From Photobacterium sp. DA100 (lineage in GTDB: Bacteria > Pseudomonadota > Gammaproteobacteria > Enterobacterales > Vibrionaceae), in NCBI RefSeq assembly GCF_029223585.1, contig NZ_CP119424.1, forward strand, positions 310,001 through 374,000: a stretch of DNA of 64,000 bases, in the 5' to 3' direction. A model generated the notes under the pieces. The model did no database searches, was not told where the DNA came from, and saw nothing but the letters and a program-made list of their open reading frames with translations. Both the position numbers and the translations under genes were made by a program. This document shows, piece after piece, positions 17,550 through 25,440 of the stretch; the stretch's first letter is position 1; each line of letters opens with the position of its first letter.

Positions 17550-19670
17550 TCATGTCGATCGGTGACGCCAAATCGTCATTTCCGACAGGCTATGCTGGAA
17601 CTTGCGTTTGGTTTCCCGGATCACGAAGGGTATTTCCTTCACGGCGACAAGCTCGAAGTGGGGAATGAGGGTTTCGGTTAGCCCGTCAAGGGTGGTGAAG
17701 TTCTCGCCGTTAACTTTGATGCCGCCGAGCCAATTGGCCTTGTCGGTATACTCTTCGAGCCAGGTGTATGGCGAGGCGATGACGAGATAGCCGCCAGGGT
17801 TTAGCCGCTGGTGGATGGCACTGAGAAACTGTTTGGGATTACTCAGACGGTCAATGAGGTTCGATGCGTAGATTAAGTCGTACTGGCCGAACTGCGGCTT
17901 GAGGTTGCAGGCATCTCCTTGGACAAAATTGATTTTGTTGGCGATATCCTGGTAACCAAGCTCGGCCAGAGTCACACATTTGAACTCGACCAAATCACCT
18001 TCTGTTCTGATGGTGTAGCGCTTTTCCCCTTGCTCGGTGAGCGAGTAGGCTTGCTGAATAAAGCGTGCTGAAAAATCAATACCGTCGACGTGGTCAAAAG
18101 TCTTGGCAAGCTCGAAGGATGCTCGTCCGACCGAGCAACCAATGTCTAGTGCGCGATGGTGCCGGGTGAGTTGAATCTCCCGTAAGCAGGCTTGCACGCC
18201 ATGAATGCAGAAGTTTGGTACTGCAAAGTACTCAGGGCCATAGTGAAATTCCAAGTATTGTGAAATCAGCTCGTCGGTTTCATAGATATTCAAGCTGGCC
18301 ATTGTCTCAGGAGCCTGGTGGGATTCGACATACCGGAATCCAGCATGTTGGTAGAAATGGCGACGGAATGCATACCTTGAGGCTTTGATGGATTCATTGC
18401 CGGTAGAGATCCAGGAGCCGCCCTTGATCAGGTTATGCTTGCCATCAAACGTGGGGGTAGAAAAATCATCATAAAGCGGATGCACTTGGAACCCCTGGAA
18501 GCCGTCGATGCTGGTTTCAGTCCATTGCCATACGTTACCTATGATGTCGCAAAACCCTTCATGTTCGAACCGGTCGACAGGGCAGGAAGAGGCGTAATAG
18601 CCCAGCTCGATATTGCCCGGGGCCTCATCCCAATGCGGTGAATCTGCGTCGATGTTCTGCCGCAGTAGATACCACTCAGCCTCTGTTAACAGCCGGATAG
18701 GGCACTGGCTTTGCTCCGCTTTCCAGTTACAAAATGCCTTGGCTTCTAGTTGGTTGACCTCGACAGGCCAGTTTAGGGGCAAAGGTATTTCTTCCGTGAG
18801 GTTGCGCTGTAACCATTGACCATCTTTTTTACGCCAGAAGCGTGGCATGGTTGCTTGGGTAAAGGCAAGCCATGCCTTGCCTTCATCATTCCAATAGCGC
18901 GGGTGGCGGTAGCCATCGGCTTTTACAAAGGCGAGAAACTCTTGGTTGGATACCAGATATTTCGAGGCCTTAAAGTCAGATACCTGGTAGGTTTGGCTGC
19001 CGTATTCGTTATCCCAGCCGTAGGTGTTTTCCTCATCGGTTTTGCCAAGGGAGATATGGCCGCCGGCCACACTCAGCAAGCGATTGTCGGGGGCGGCATT
19101 GGTATCGGTACAAGCTGGCCAGAAAGGGGAAGGCGTGACATCGGCAAGGGGCAACTGGCGAATGATCACCGACGAGGTTTCAAGGTGGATGCGTTCGTGT
19201 TCGATTCCCATCAGGATGATCCAGGCTGGATCCCCCTCGCTGATCGGCAGTGATAACGGAAGCTCATCTATGACGGTATTGACTAGGCTTTTCACATCAT
19301 CCCGGTATTTTTTGACATCGGCTACGCTAGGCCACTGATAGTGGGTCTCGTCCAGATCGTCCCATGACATTTCGTCCACACCGATGGCAAACATGGATTC
19401 AAAATGCGGATTGACTCTTTGCTCTATGAATTTTCCCAGCTTGAGCTTGTTGATGTAGAAGGTGGCCGTATGGCCAAAATAGAAGATCAACGGATGGCGG
19501 AGGGGCTCAGCTTTGACAAAATAAGCCTGGTCATTGTTAATCACACTAAAAAGAGATTCATAGAGGTCCCAGGTGTGATTAAAGGCCAGTTTTAGCTCTT
19601 GGCGCTTTTGTTCGATGCCATGGCCAGTCAGAGGAACGGTACGAGTCGCATACATTGGAACCTTATCCAT
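17550..19670 (-). CDS. ovoA: OvoA: 5-histidylcysteine sulfoxide synthase / 4-mercaptohistidine N-methyltransferase
   Basis: A full-length 706-residue OvoA, the key enzyme of ovothiol synthesis. It joins cysteine to histidine oxidatively using non-heme iron, and the C-terminal domain later methylates the thiolhistidine. Domains: DinB-like N-terminus (about 15-170) with the iron ligands H67 and the HERIHLE motif (H158, H162); a formylglycine-generating-enzyme-like catalytic domain (about 200-450, GGSWISTGNESIKASRYAFRR); and a SAM methyltransferase (about 500-700, LDIGCSVGRASFELAK). Length and order match the known enzyme. The start has AAAGGAAAG upstream. It is a single gene, divergent from a small membrane-protein gene. 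A separate sulfoxide lyase (OvoB) is not encoded nearby. Confidence 0.93.
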   Translation of the reverse strand: MDKVPMYATRTVPLTGHGIEQKRQELKLAFNHTWDLYESLFSVINNDQAYFVKAEPLRHPLIFYFGHTATFYINKLKLGKFIEQRVNPHFESMFAIGVDEMSWDDLDETHYQWPSVADVKKYRDDVKSLVNTVIDELPLSLPISEGDPAWIILMGIEHERIHLETSSVIIRQLPLADVTPSPFWPACTDTNAAPDNRLLSVAGGHISLGKTDEENTYGWDNEYGSQTYQVSDFKASKYLVSNQEFLAFVKADGYRHPRYWNDEGKAWLAFTQATMPRFWRKKDGQWLQRNLTEEIPLPLNWPVEVNQLEAKAFCNWKAEQSQCPIRLLTEAEWYLLRQNIDADSPHWDEAPGNIELGYYASSCPVDRFEHEGFCDIIGNVWQWTETSIDGFQGFQVHPLYDDFSTPTFDGKHNLIKGGSWISTGNESIKASRYAFRRHFYQHAGFRYVESHQAPETMASLNIYETDELISQYLEFHYGPEYFAVPNFCIHGVQACLREIQLTRHHRALDIGCSVGRASFELAKTFDHVDGIDFSARFIQQAYSLTEQGEKRYTIRTEGDLVEFKCVTLAELGYQDIANKINFVQGDACNLKPQFGQYDLIYASNLIDRLSNPKQFLSAIHQRLNPGGYLVIASPYTWLEEYTDKANWLGGIKVNGENFTTLDGLTETLIPHFELVAVKEIPFVIRETKRKFQHSLSEMTIWRHRST

Positions 19671-19871
19671 TGAATCGCTTTCCTTTTAGTTTGTTTCGAC
19701 AACTTGAATTTTAAAGATAGACAATGAAATCCGCGGCCATCAAATTAAAATGTGGCTATATAAACAGTTGTCACAAGGAGAAATATTGGTTTTATTTTGC
19801 CGACATAAAAGTGCAAATATTTTTGCCATAATTACTGGGTGATAACTTTAGCTGGTGAAGTGGAACAATGA

Positions 19872-20423
19872 ATGAGACAAATTTCATTTAATAAATGGCT
19901 GGTGCCAACGTGGACGCTTGTTGCGGTGGGGCTATTGTTTAATATTGTCTCGGCGCTGCTGACCAATTTCTATATCGATGATATAAACCGTCAGACAAAT
20001 GAGATTGCCCAGCTCCAACAAAACAATGAAAAGCTGATCCAGTTGACTTGGCAGCAGGTAGAAACCGTTGAGCGCAAGCGAGAGCACCTACTGGAGGTTT
20101 TGAATGCTGCTGTAATTATGGGTACCTCTGTCCCCGATGAGATATCGGCACACCTTGCAAATGATATTGCCTATTGGTTACCGGACACCCCCATAGTCCT
20201 TGATATTCAGGGGGTACCCGCTCTGATGGCGGCGCTAGATGCTGTTCAGGCGGAACAGAGAGAGAAAATCAATGAGTTGTACCTGTCTAATCAAGCACTG
20301 ATTGGTGAAAACGCGAAAAAGATCAAGGCGGTTTCCCGACTGAGAAATTTGGCGCTGTTTCTCCAGGTGCTAGGCTTAGCGCTGGTCTTGGCTCGGGATC
20401 TAAATTGGAGCAATCATCGTTAA
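19872..20423 (+). CDS. Membrane protein with a coiled-coil loop, unknown function
   Basis: A 183-residue protein with an N-terminal membrane helix (about 10-32) and a second helix near the C-terminus (about 158-175). Between them is a Gln/Glu/Lys-rich region (about 38-75) likely to form a coiled coil. This two-helix plan resembles small sensor or scaffold proteins, but no conserved family is recognised. The ribosome binding site is weak (GTGGA). It is divergent from ovoA with a 200-base spacer. Confidence 0.55.
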   Translation: MRQISFNKWLVPTWTLVAVGLLFNIVSALLTNFYIDDINRQTNEIAQLQQNNEKLIQLTWQQVETVERKREHLLEVLNAAVIMGTSVPDEISAHLANDIAYWLPDTPIVLDIQGVPALMAALDAVQAEQREKINELYLSNQALIGENAKKIKAVSRLRNLALFLQVLGLALVLARDLNWSNHR

Positions 20424-20467
20424 CGGTAGCGCTATAGCCTGAATTTTGCGCTGTCGATCACAAAAGT

Positions 20468-20491
20468 AAAAGCCCTCTTAAGAGGGCTTTT
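20468..20491. terminator. Bidirectional terminator between convergent genes
   Basis: AAAAGCCCTCTT and AAGAGGGCTTTT form a perfect 24-base palindrome between the coiled-coil membrane protein gene and the convergent small secreted-protein gene. It carries T runs in both directions. Confidence 0.8.
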
Positions 20492-20511
20492 GCACAACAG
20501 GTTGCCATCGG

Positions 20512-20820
20512 CTATTTGTTAGTAGAGTGGAATGCGAATCGAGAAGATTGTTTACCACCCTCTGTAGTTGCTTTGTATTTGATGGAGCGAGAGTTTTCTA
20601 GAGTCAATGGAATGAAAACTCGGCCATTTTCATCAGTTTTGTAGCTTTGGCGTTGTTGAGGTACGTTGGCAACAGAAACGGTCGCATTGGCTGCGGGCTG
20701 ACCATTTTCAGTTACTGTAACCCATGCACCGTTGTGGGTATCTGCCACACGGATATCAGCAAAGGCTGAAGAAGACATTACAATCACAGCGGTTGCAGTT
20801 AGTACTTTCAAGCTAGACAT
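20512..20820 (-). CDS. Small periplasmic protein, possible carboxypeptidase-regulatory-like beta fold
   Basis: A 102-residue protein with a signal peptide (cleavage near AFA, residue 22). The mature sequence, with GQPAANATVSVA and YKTDENGRVFIPL, has the pattern of a small Ig-like or carboxypeptidase-regulatory fold (an acquired Asn/Gly turn before a hydrophobic strand). ATG 20820 is preferred because GAGGTGAAG lies just upstream; the ATG at 20853 would add 11 residues with no such site. Function is unknown. Confidence 0.55.
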   Translation of the reverse strand: MSSLKVLTATAVIVMSSSAFADIRVADTHNGAWVTVTENGQPAANATVSVANVPQQRQSYKTDENGRVFIPLTLENSRSIKYKATTEGGKQSSRFAFHSTNK

Positions 20821-21417
20821 AATCTTCACCTCGTTATCTATGGCTTTGGCCATATTGTTGTTTGTGTACTTGTAATCACTCTAAGTTCACGTTCAACCTA
20901 TAAGACCCGCCTTCAAATCGTATCTTTCATCAGATTTATTGTTTTTTTTATTACTACTTTAAATTCATTGCGTTAACAGTTAACCTTTTTTTTCCTTGAG
21001 CATTAAATGTAGCTTGTTGCAAAAGTAAATTTGTTTCTCTTATGCGAACAAGCCTATTAACCTCATTTTCAGTATAGCTAGTGGATTCCATAAAAAGGCA
21101 CAAATTTTGTGGTGACTTAAGCTATTTCAATGATATTAAAAGAAAAAATAAATAAATTTTACACATTTGTAGGCTGGCGCCATGCCAGGCTTGTTTTGTA
21201 TACTGTCTGGGAAGTGAATTGGATCAGCCAAATAATTTAAATATAAAATAAACTCAAATTCGCTGAATTTTATAAAGAAAACACTTACTGTGTTTATCCC
21301 ACGAAAGAACAGAAACTCTGCTGGCATGTACCTCTAGTCACCTGAAAAAAAACATTGTCTTACATTGGTTTATGTGTTGTCTTAGAAGCTGGTGTTCAGC
21401 GCAAAAGGAGTATGCCT
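20821..21417. other. AT-rich gene-free stretch
   Basis: About 600 bases, mostly AT-rich. No frame has coding character, and a 63-codon minus-strand frame at 21136-21327 lacks a ribosome binding site and family resemblance. It should hold the promoters of the flanking divergent genes. A weak CTGGC/GCCAG hairpin at 21174-21188 is followed by TTGTTTTGT on the plus strand. Confidence 0.5.
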
Positions 21418-21909
21418 ATGCCAATATCTATTAGGCATGTTGAGAAGGAAGATATCCCTGCCATTCGTGATTTATTCGCAGGGCGCAATGCTTACAGCGG
21501 TACATTGCAGTTGCCTCATCCATCTCTTGAGTTATGGGAGCGGCGCCTAGAGAACCTACCTTCAAATGTGTATAGCCTGCTTGCTGAAATGGATAGCAGG
21601 GTTGTCGGGCAAGCGGGGATGGTGGTTGAACAAAACCCTCGCAGGCGCCACGTTGCAAGCTTTGGTATGGCGGTACATGACGATCACCAGGGCAAAGGGG
21701 TTGGTAGTGCACTGCTATCGGAGCTGATTGAATTGGCTGAGAACTGGATAGGGATCACCCGTATCGAGCTTACGGTGTATACAGACAATGCTCGCGCAAT
21801 CGCGCTCTATGAGAAGCTTGGTTTTGTCATCGAAGGGACAGCGAGAAACTATGCCTTGCGTAATGGTGAATATGTTGATGTTTACCATATGGCAAGGCTG
21901 CGCGAGTGA
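21418..21909 (+). CDS. yhhY: YhhY/AaaT-type GNAT N-acetyltransferase
   Basis: A 163-residue acetyltransferase of the GNAT fold. It closely resembles E. coli YhhY as I recall it, an L-amino-acid N-acetyltransferase. Shared features are the start ISIRHVEKEDIPAIR, TLQLPHPS, the acetyl-CoA motif DHQGKGVGSALLSELI, and the end YALRNGEYVDVYHMARL. ATG 21418 is preferred because AAGGAG lies 7 bases upstream; the ATG at 21412 is 1 base from it. It would acetylate free amino acids such as phenylalanine or methionine in the cytoplasm, with the exact range unverified. Confidence 0.85.
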   Translation: MPISIRHVEKEDIPAIRDLFAGRNAYSGTLQLPHPSLELWERRLENLPSNVYSLLAEMDSRVVGQAGMVVEQNPRRRHVASFGMAVHDDHQGKGVGSALLSELIELAENWIGITRIELTVYTDNARAIALYEKLGFVIEGTARNYALRNGEYVDVYHMARLRE

Positions 21910-21931
21910 CAGGTCGCTGGGGTGCCAGCAA

Positions 21932-22480
21932 TTAGCTAACAGGGAGTGCTTGGGGAGATTGAATTTCGTAGTACTCCATATTTTCGGTGATCATGTTTAC
22001 CCTGACGGCATCGTTTTTGGTCATGACATGCTTCATGCCGATTTTTTGCATGACTTTTCCTGGATTGGTTTCGCGGCTGAAATGCTGACCATAGATAGTC
22101 TCAAGTTTTAATCGTTTGAAGCCAAATTCGACAATGCGTTCTGCCGCTTCGGTACAGAAGCCCTGCCCCCAGTAGGGGACACCAATCCAATAGCCAAGCT
22201 GAGCTTTATCATTTTGAATGTTGTGAAGGCCGATACAGCCAATTAATTGTTGGGACGACTTTAGGGTAATGGCATAGATGGCGGACTGACCTTGATGCCA
22301 GCCTGCGAGGTGCTTTCCTATCCATTGGCCGGCGACACCATCGGTGTATGGGTGGGGAATGTTAAGCGTACCGTTGGCTATCTGCGCTTCGCCTGCGAGT
22401 GCTTGTACCCGCTTGGCATCAGACAACTGTAGTGGGCGTAAGAGCAACCGCTTGGTCGTTAATAATGGTTGATGTGGCAT
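21932..22480 (-). CDS. RimJ/RimL-like GNAT acetyltransferase
   Basis: A 182-residue acetyltransferase of the Acetyltransf_3 type. It opens with TTKRLLLRPLQLSDAKRV, typical of RimJ/RimL and related resistance enzymes, and has the GYWIGVPYWGQGFCTEA acetyl-CoA stretch followed by NPGKVMQKIGMKH. The substrate is unknown; ribosomal protein N-termini and small molecules are both possible. It is convergent with the yhhY-like gene, with 22 bases between stops and no hairpin. Confidence 0.75.
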   Translation of the reverse strand: MPHQPLLTTKRLLLRPLQLSDAKRVQALAGEAQIANGTLNIPHPYTDGVAGQWIGKHLAGWHQGQSAIYAITLKSSQQLIGCIGLHNIQNDKAQLGYWIGVPYWGQGFCTEAAERIVEFGFKRLKLETIYGQHFSRETNPGKVMQKIGMKHVMTKNDAVRVNMITENMEYYEIQSPQALPVS

Positions 22481-22621
22481 AGTAATCCTCTTTGGTGGCT
22501 ACTGAATGCTATTAGTAAAGCCCTTATAGGCCTTTGTGAATAGCGACTGGATCAAATTAGAGGATAAATATGAAACAATTAGAGCATTAGTGTGATAATT
22601 CAGTGATTTGGAAGGATAATG

Positions 22622-23065
22622 TTATGGCTGCCAGTGCTCTTCACTGTAAGACGCTAAATTATCTAAGGCTTTTTTTAACTGTTTTTCAAACAGGTATTTC
22701 ATAATCCAACCCGTTCCTCTCACTTTTGGGGTGAACTTGACTCGGTAGTGGATCATGCTGTCATGGGCATTCAGAGAGTTGAACTTGATCCAGCCTCCAT
22801 GTTCATCCACTGGGGCGCCTTGGATGATTTTGTAATGAAGGTGCTCATTTTCTTTGTAATCAATAACTTGCTCTTGAACGGTAAATAAGCCGTTTGATAC
22901 TTCTCTGATTGCACCGATGCCGTTGCATTCCGGCTTGCCCTTTTTTATTAGGCTGTATTGACCATCAAAGAAGCGGCCCAGTTTGTCGTGGTCAGTAAGT
23001 AGCTGAAATAGAACTTTCTTTGGTACTTTTGCGGTTTTTTCTAAGGTTATAGTGTGCATGCCCAT
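22622..23065 (-). CDS. SRPBCC-family (START-like) protein
   Basis: A 147-residue protein with the SRPBCC/polyketide-cyclase-like fold: an N-terminal strand and helix (TITLEKTAKVPKKVLFQLLTD), seven predicted strands with GGWIKFNSLN, and a long C-terminal helix (about 118-140). Such proteins bind hydrophobic ligands. The ribosome binding site is good (GGAGG, 5 bases before ATG 23065; a second ATG lies at 23059). Its promoter and leader run into the large gap upstream. No specific role can be assigned. Confidence 0.65.
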   Translation of the reverse strand: MGMHTITLEKTAKVPKKVLFQLLTDHDKLGRFFDGQYSLIKKGKPECNGIGAIREVSNGLFTVQEQVIDYKENEHLHYKIIQGAPVDEHGGWIKFNSLNAHDSMIHYRVKFTPKVRGTGWIMKYLFEKQLKKALDNLASYSEEHWQP

Positions 23066-23679
23066 GGTAACCTCCCCGCGCGGACTATTATGCCATTCTA
23101 TTGGTTGTTATGGTTTTGTCAATATTATGTTTTTGTTGTGTTGGTGGTGTGGTTTTGCTATTGACTAGTGCATGAATTTCTTTATTTTGAAACCATACGC
23201 TTGGGGGATATCTATTGACAGAATTATATTTTAGCTAGTTAAATCAATATCCTATAATCGTTTATTTTGAACGCTATGTAAGTATTGTCGAAAATAGATG
23301 ACGTCTATCACAAAAAAAATGCCAAAGAGTATTGCAAAAGCCTTGGTAGCCTCTTATATTGGAATCTGTTGATTGCAATACAGAGGTAGAAATTCCATAC
23401 AGGGCTCCTTAAACCGTTAATTAAGGTCAAGTCAATCTCCTCTAGCTATATCACAGTTCTTTAATTCCTCGGTTATTCCAATGTTGGCATAAGATGTGCT
23501 TTTACATTCATGTGTATCTTATCCGTTGGATTGCGATGAGGTTTGACGTTTTACTTTTACTGAATTGTCATAAGGATGTCACAGGCTGTAGTTTAAAGTA
23601 AAACGGTTAGGATGAGTAAGAACGGTATTATTAAAGAGAAATATCAACCTTACTCGTTTAGGAAAATGAGAGGTGTATT

Positions 23680-23754
23680 ATGTCAAACAGAAACCGTCGA
23701 CAGTGGTTCTACCATCAGTCACAAACAAATAACCTGAAATCAAAATCTAAGTAA
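23680..23754 (+). CDS. Candidate 24-residue small protein
   Basis: ATG at 23680 is preceded by GAGAGGTG at a usable distance and opens a frame of 24 codons ending in TAA. The peptide is strongly basic (six Lys/Arg among the last and first stretches, with SNRNRRQWF near the start) and polar. A stable hairpin follows about 60 bases after the stop, so this may be a small protein or a dual-function regulatory RNA. It has no match I can confirm. Confidence 0.35.
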   Translation: MSNRNRRQWFYHQSQTNNLKSKSK

Positions 23755-23813
23755 TTTCATTGTTGCGCAAACGCGCTAATGCTATGATTTAAAATCAGTT
23801 ATTTCGAAGAAAA

Positions 23814-23845
23814 GCCAGAAGCACCAGTGATCCAGTGTTTCTGGC
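23814..23845 (+). terminator. Stable hairpin after the 24-codon small ORF
   Basis: GCCAGAAGCAC pairs with GTGTTTCTGGC (11 bp including one G-U), 10-base loop. The downstream stretch (ATATATTTTCT) is a weak T tract, so it is a moderate terminator. Confidence 0.45.
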
Positions 23846-24028
23846 ATATATTTTCTATAGGCTCCAACCTTATTCCCGCTATATTTTATTATTTACCGCC
23901 TCACGCAAACGTTTCCCTTGTTGCTCATATGCTACGTTTTCTCGAAGTTATTTTCTTACGCTTACTAAAACAAGTTTATTTTATTTTTGAGGCAGCATTG
24001 TACTGATTAACACATCTGAATTTATCTT

Positions 24029-24045
24029 TGCTTATTGCCGGTGCA
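24029..24045. promoter_or_regulatory. NtrC-like binding site 1 upstream of aapJ
   Basis: TGCTTA-TTGCC-GGTGCA fits the NtrC dyad TGCACC-N5-GGTGCA with a perfect right half (9 of 12 overall). It lies about 215 bases upstream of the sigma54-predicted start. Confidence 0.4.
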
Positions 24046-24084
24046 AATCCCTGTCCAAATAGATGACCTGATTTGATGCGTATA

Positions 24085-24101
24085 TGCACCATAGCGGTTC
24101 G
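24085..24101. promoter_or_regulatory. NtrC-like binding site 2 upstream of aapJ
   Basis: TGCACC-ATAGC-GGTTCG fits the same NtrC dyad with a perfect left half (10 of 12 overall), 56 bases after site 1 and about 160 bases upstream of the predicted start. Two such sites form a plausible enhancer. Confidence 0.45.
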
Positions 24102-24226
24102 TTTTGTACGTAATAATTCCAGTCGATGGTTAAGCGTCATTCTGGTATCTAATCTGATAGTTATTTCTGTCATTAATAGTGCGATTAGTGGTGAATCTGT
24201 CCATACGCCACCCCTTTAGGGTTAGG

Positions 24227-24242
24227 TGGCACACCTGTTGCA
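24227..24242 (+). promoter_or_regulatory. Sigma54 promoter of aapJ
   Basis: TGGCAC-N5-TTGCA gives the invariant GG and GC dinucleotides of -24/-12 promoters with correct spacing. Transcription would start near 24253, about 50 bases before aapJ. It sits beside a GCCACC/GGTGGC hairpin (24207-24230). Confidence 0.75.
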
Positions 24243-24301
24243 ATAGTGAGACTGCACAATAAAACAGAAGCTTATCTCTAATGGTAGACAGGATGTCCAA
24301 T

Positions 24302-25342
24302 ATGAAAAAAGTTATAAATAGTGTTTCTATATCTTTGCTTGTTTCTGCTCTCATGGTATCGGGTAGTGCGATGGCGACACCGGATTCAGCCGGAGCGACA
24401 TTGAAAAAGGTAAAAGAAGCCGGAGTGTTAAAGTGCGGGGTGAGTACAGGGTTACCGGGATTTTCCAGTACCGATGCCAAGGGAAACTGGGAAGGAATCG
24501 ATGTTGAGTTCTGCCGAGCTGTCGCCGCTGCCGTATTGCAAGATGCCAGCAAGGTACAGTTTGTCCCCTTGACAGCCAAGGAGCGTTTCACCGCCCTACA
24601 GTCTGGCGAAATTGATATTCTCTCTCGCAATACGACATGGACCATGCAGCGTGACAGTGCACTGGGTATTAACTTTGTTGGGGTTAACTACTATGACGGC
24701 CAAGGGTTCATGGTGAGCAAAGAATTGGGGATCGCCTCGGCCAAAGAGCTAGATGGCGCTTCTGTGTGTATCCAGTCGGGTACGACAACTGAGCTGAACT
24801 TGGCTGATTACTTCCGGATGCATGGAATGGCGTTCAAACCGGTTGTTTTCGATACTTCGGACCAAACAGTAAAAGGCTTTGAAGCCGGCCGCTGTGACGT
24901 ATTGACTTCTGATCAGTCTCAACTCTATGCACTACGCATCAAATTGGCCGATCCCTCATCGGCGGTTGTGCTGCCTGAAGTGATTTCCAAAGAGCCGCTG
25001 GGGCCTGTGGTTGCCCAGGGGGATGATCAATGGTTCAACATCGCCAAGTGGACATTGAATGTGATGGTCAATGCCGAGGAGTACGGGATCGATCAGACCA
25101 ATGTCGACAGCATGAAAAAGTCTACTGATCCTAATGTGCTGCGCTTGCTGGGGGTTGACGGTCCTAAAGGGCAGGGACTGGGACTTGCAGATGATTGGTC
25201 GTATCAGGTGTTGAAGCAAGTGGGCAACTACGGCGACAGCTTTGAACGAACTGTCGGTACGGGCTCACCGCTCAAGATTGCGCGGGGCTTGAATGCGTTG
25301 TGGAATGACGGCGGGATTATGTATGCCCCTCCTGTGCGCTAA
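24302..25342 (+). CDS. aapJ: AapJ: general L-amino-acid ABC transporter, substrate-binding protein
   Basis: A 346-residue periplasmic binding protein that captures amino acids for the AapQMP importer. It has a signal peptide (cleavage after SAMA) and the family start TLKKVKEAGVLKCGVSTGLPG, then DVEFCRAVAAAV and RFTALQSGEIDIL. ATG 24302 is chosen because it begins the signal peptide; ATGs at 24281 and 24293 lie upstream in frame. The gene is first in aapJQMP and sits behind a sigma54 promoter. A strong hairpin terminator follows it, which would favour excess binding protein over the membrane subunits. Confidence 0.93.
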   Translation: MKKVINSVSISLLVSALMVSGSAMATPDSAGATLKKVKEAGVLKCGVSTGLPGFSSTDAKGNWEGIDVEFCRAVAAAVLQDASKVQFVPLTAKERFTALQSGEIDILSRNTTWTMQRDSALGINFVGVNYYDGQGFMVSKELGIASAKELDGASVCIQSGTTTELNLADYFRMHGMAFKPVVFDTSDQTVKGFEAGRCDVLTSDQSQLYALRIKLADPSSAVVLPEVISKEPLGPVVAQGDDQWFNIAKWTLNVMVNAEEYGIDQTNVDSMKKSTDPNVLRLLGVDGPKGQGLGLADDWSYQVLKQVGNYGDSFERTVGTGSPLKIARGLNALWNDGGIMYAPPVR

Positions 25343-25361
25343 TGGCTAGGTTGGCTGGAAT

Positions 25362-25398
25362 GGGGGCCAGCTGAGGCTGGGAAGCTGGCCCCTTTTTT
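25362..25398 (+). terminator. Intra-operon terminator/attenuator between aapJ and aapQ
   Basis: GGGGCCAGC pairs with GCTGGCCCC (9-bp stem, 12-base loop), followed by seven T residues. Partial termination here would lower expression of aapQMP relative to aapJ. Confidence 0.8.
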
Positions 25399-25440
25399 TG
25401 ATATTGCACAGGGAATTAACGTATTGGTAAAGGTGCATAG

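Larger units (their letters stand above)
23066..24301. other. 1.2-kb gene-poor region with aap regulatory elements and a small ORF
   Basis: No long coding frame is present. It holds a 24-codon small ORF at 23680-23754, a stable hairpin at 23814-23845, a 9-bp inverted repeat (GTATTGCAA at 23329-23337, TTGCAATAC at 23375-23383), a CRP-like 8-of-10 site (GATGA-CGTCTA-TCACA, around 23297-23312), and the NtrC-like sites and sigma54 promoter of aapJ near 24029-24242. The rest is AT-rich. Confidence 0.5.

Noticed and set aside
21136..21327. 63-codon minus-strand frame in an AT-rich gap
   Set aside because: No ribosome binding site, composition typical of AT-rich spacer, and no family resemblance.
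23297..23312. CRP-like site in the gap before aapJ
   Set aside because: It is almost 1 kb from aapJ and only 8 of 10 positions match, so it is mentioned in the gap description but not claimed as a functional site.
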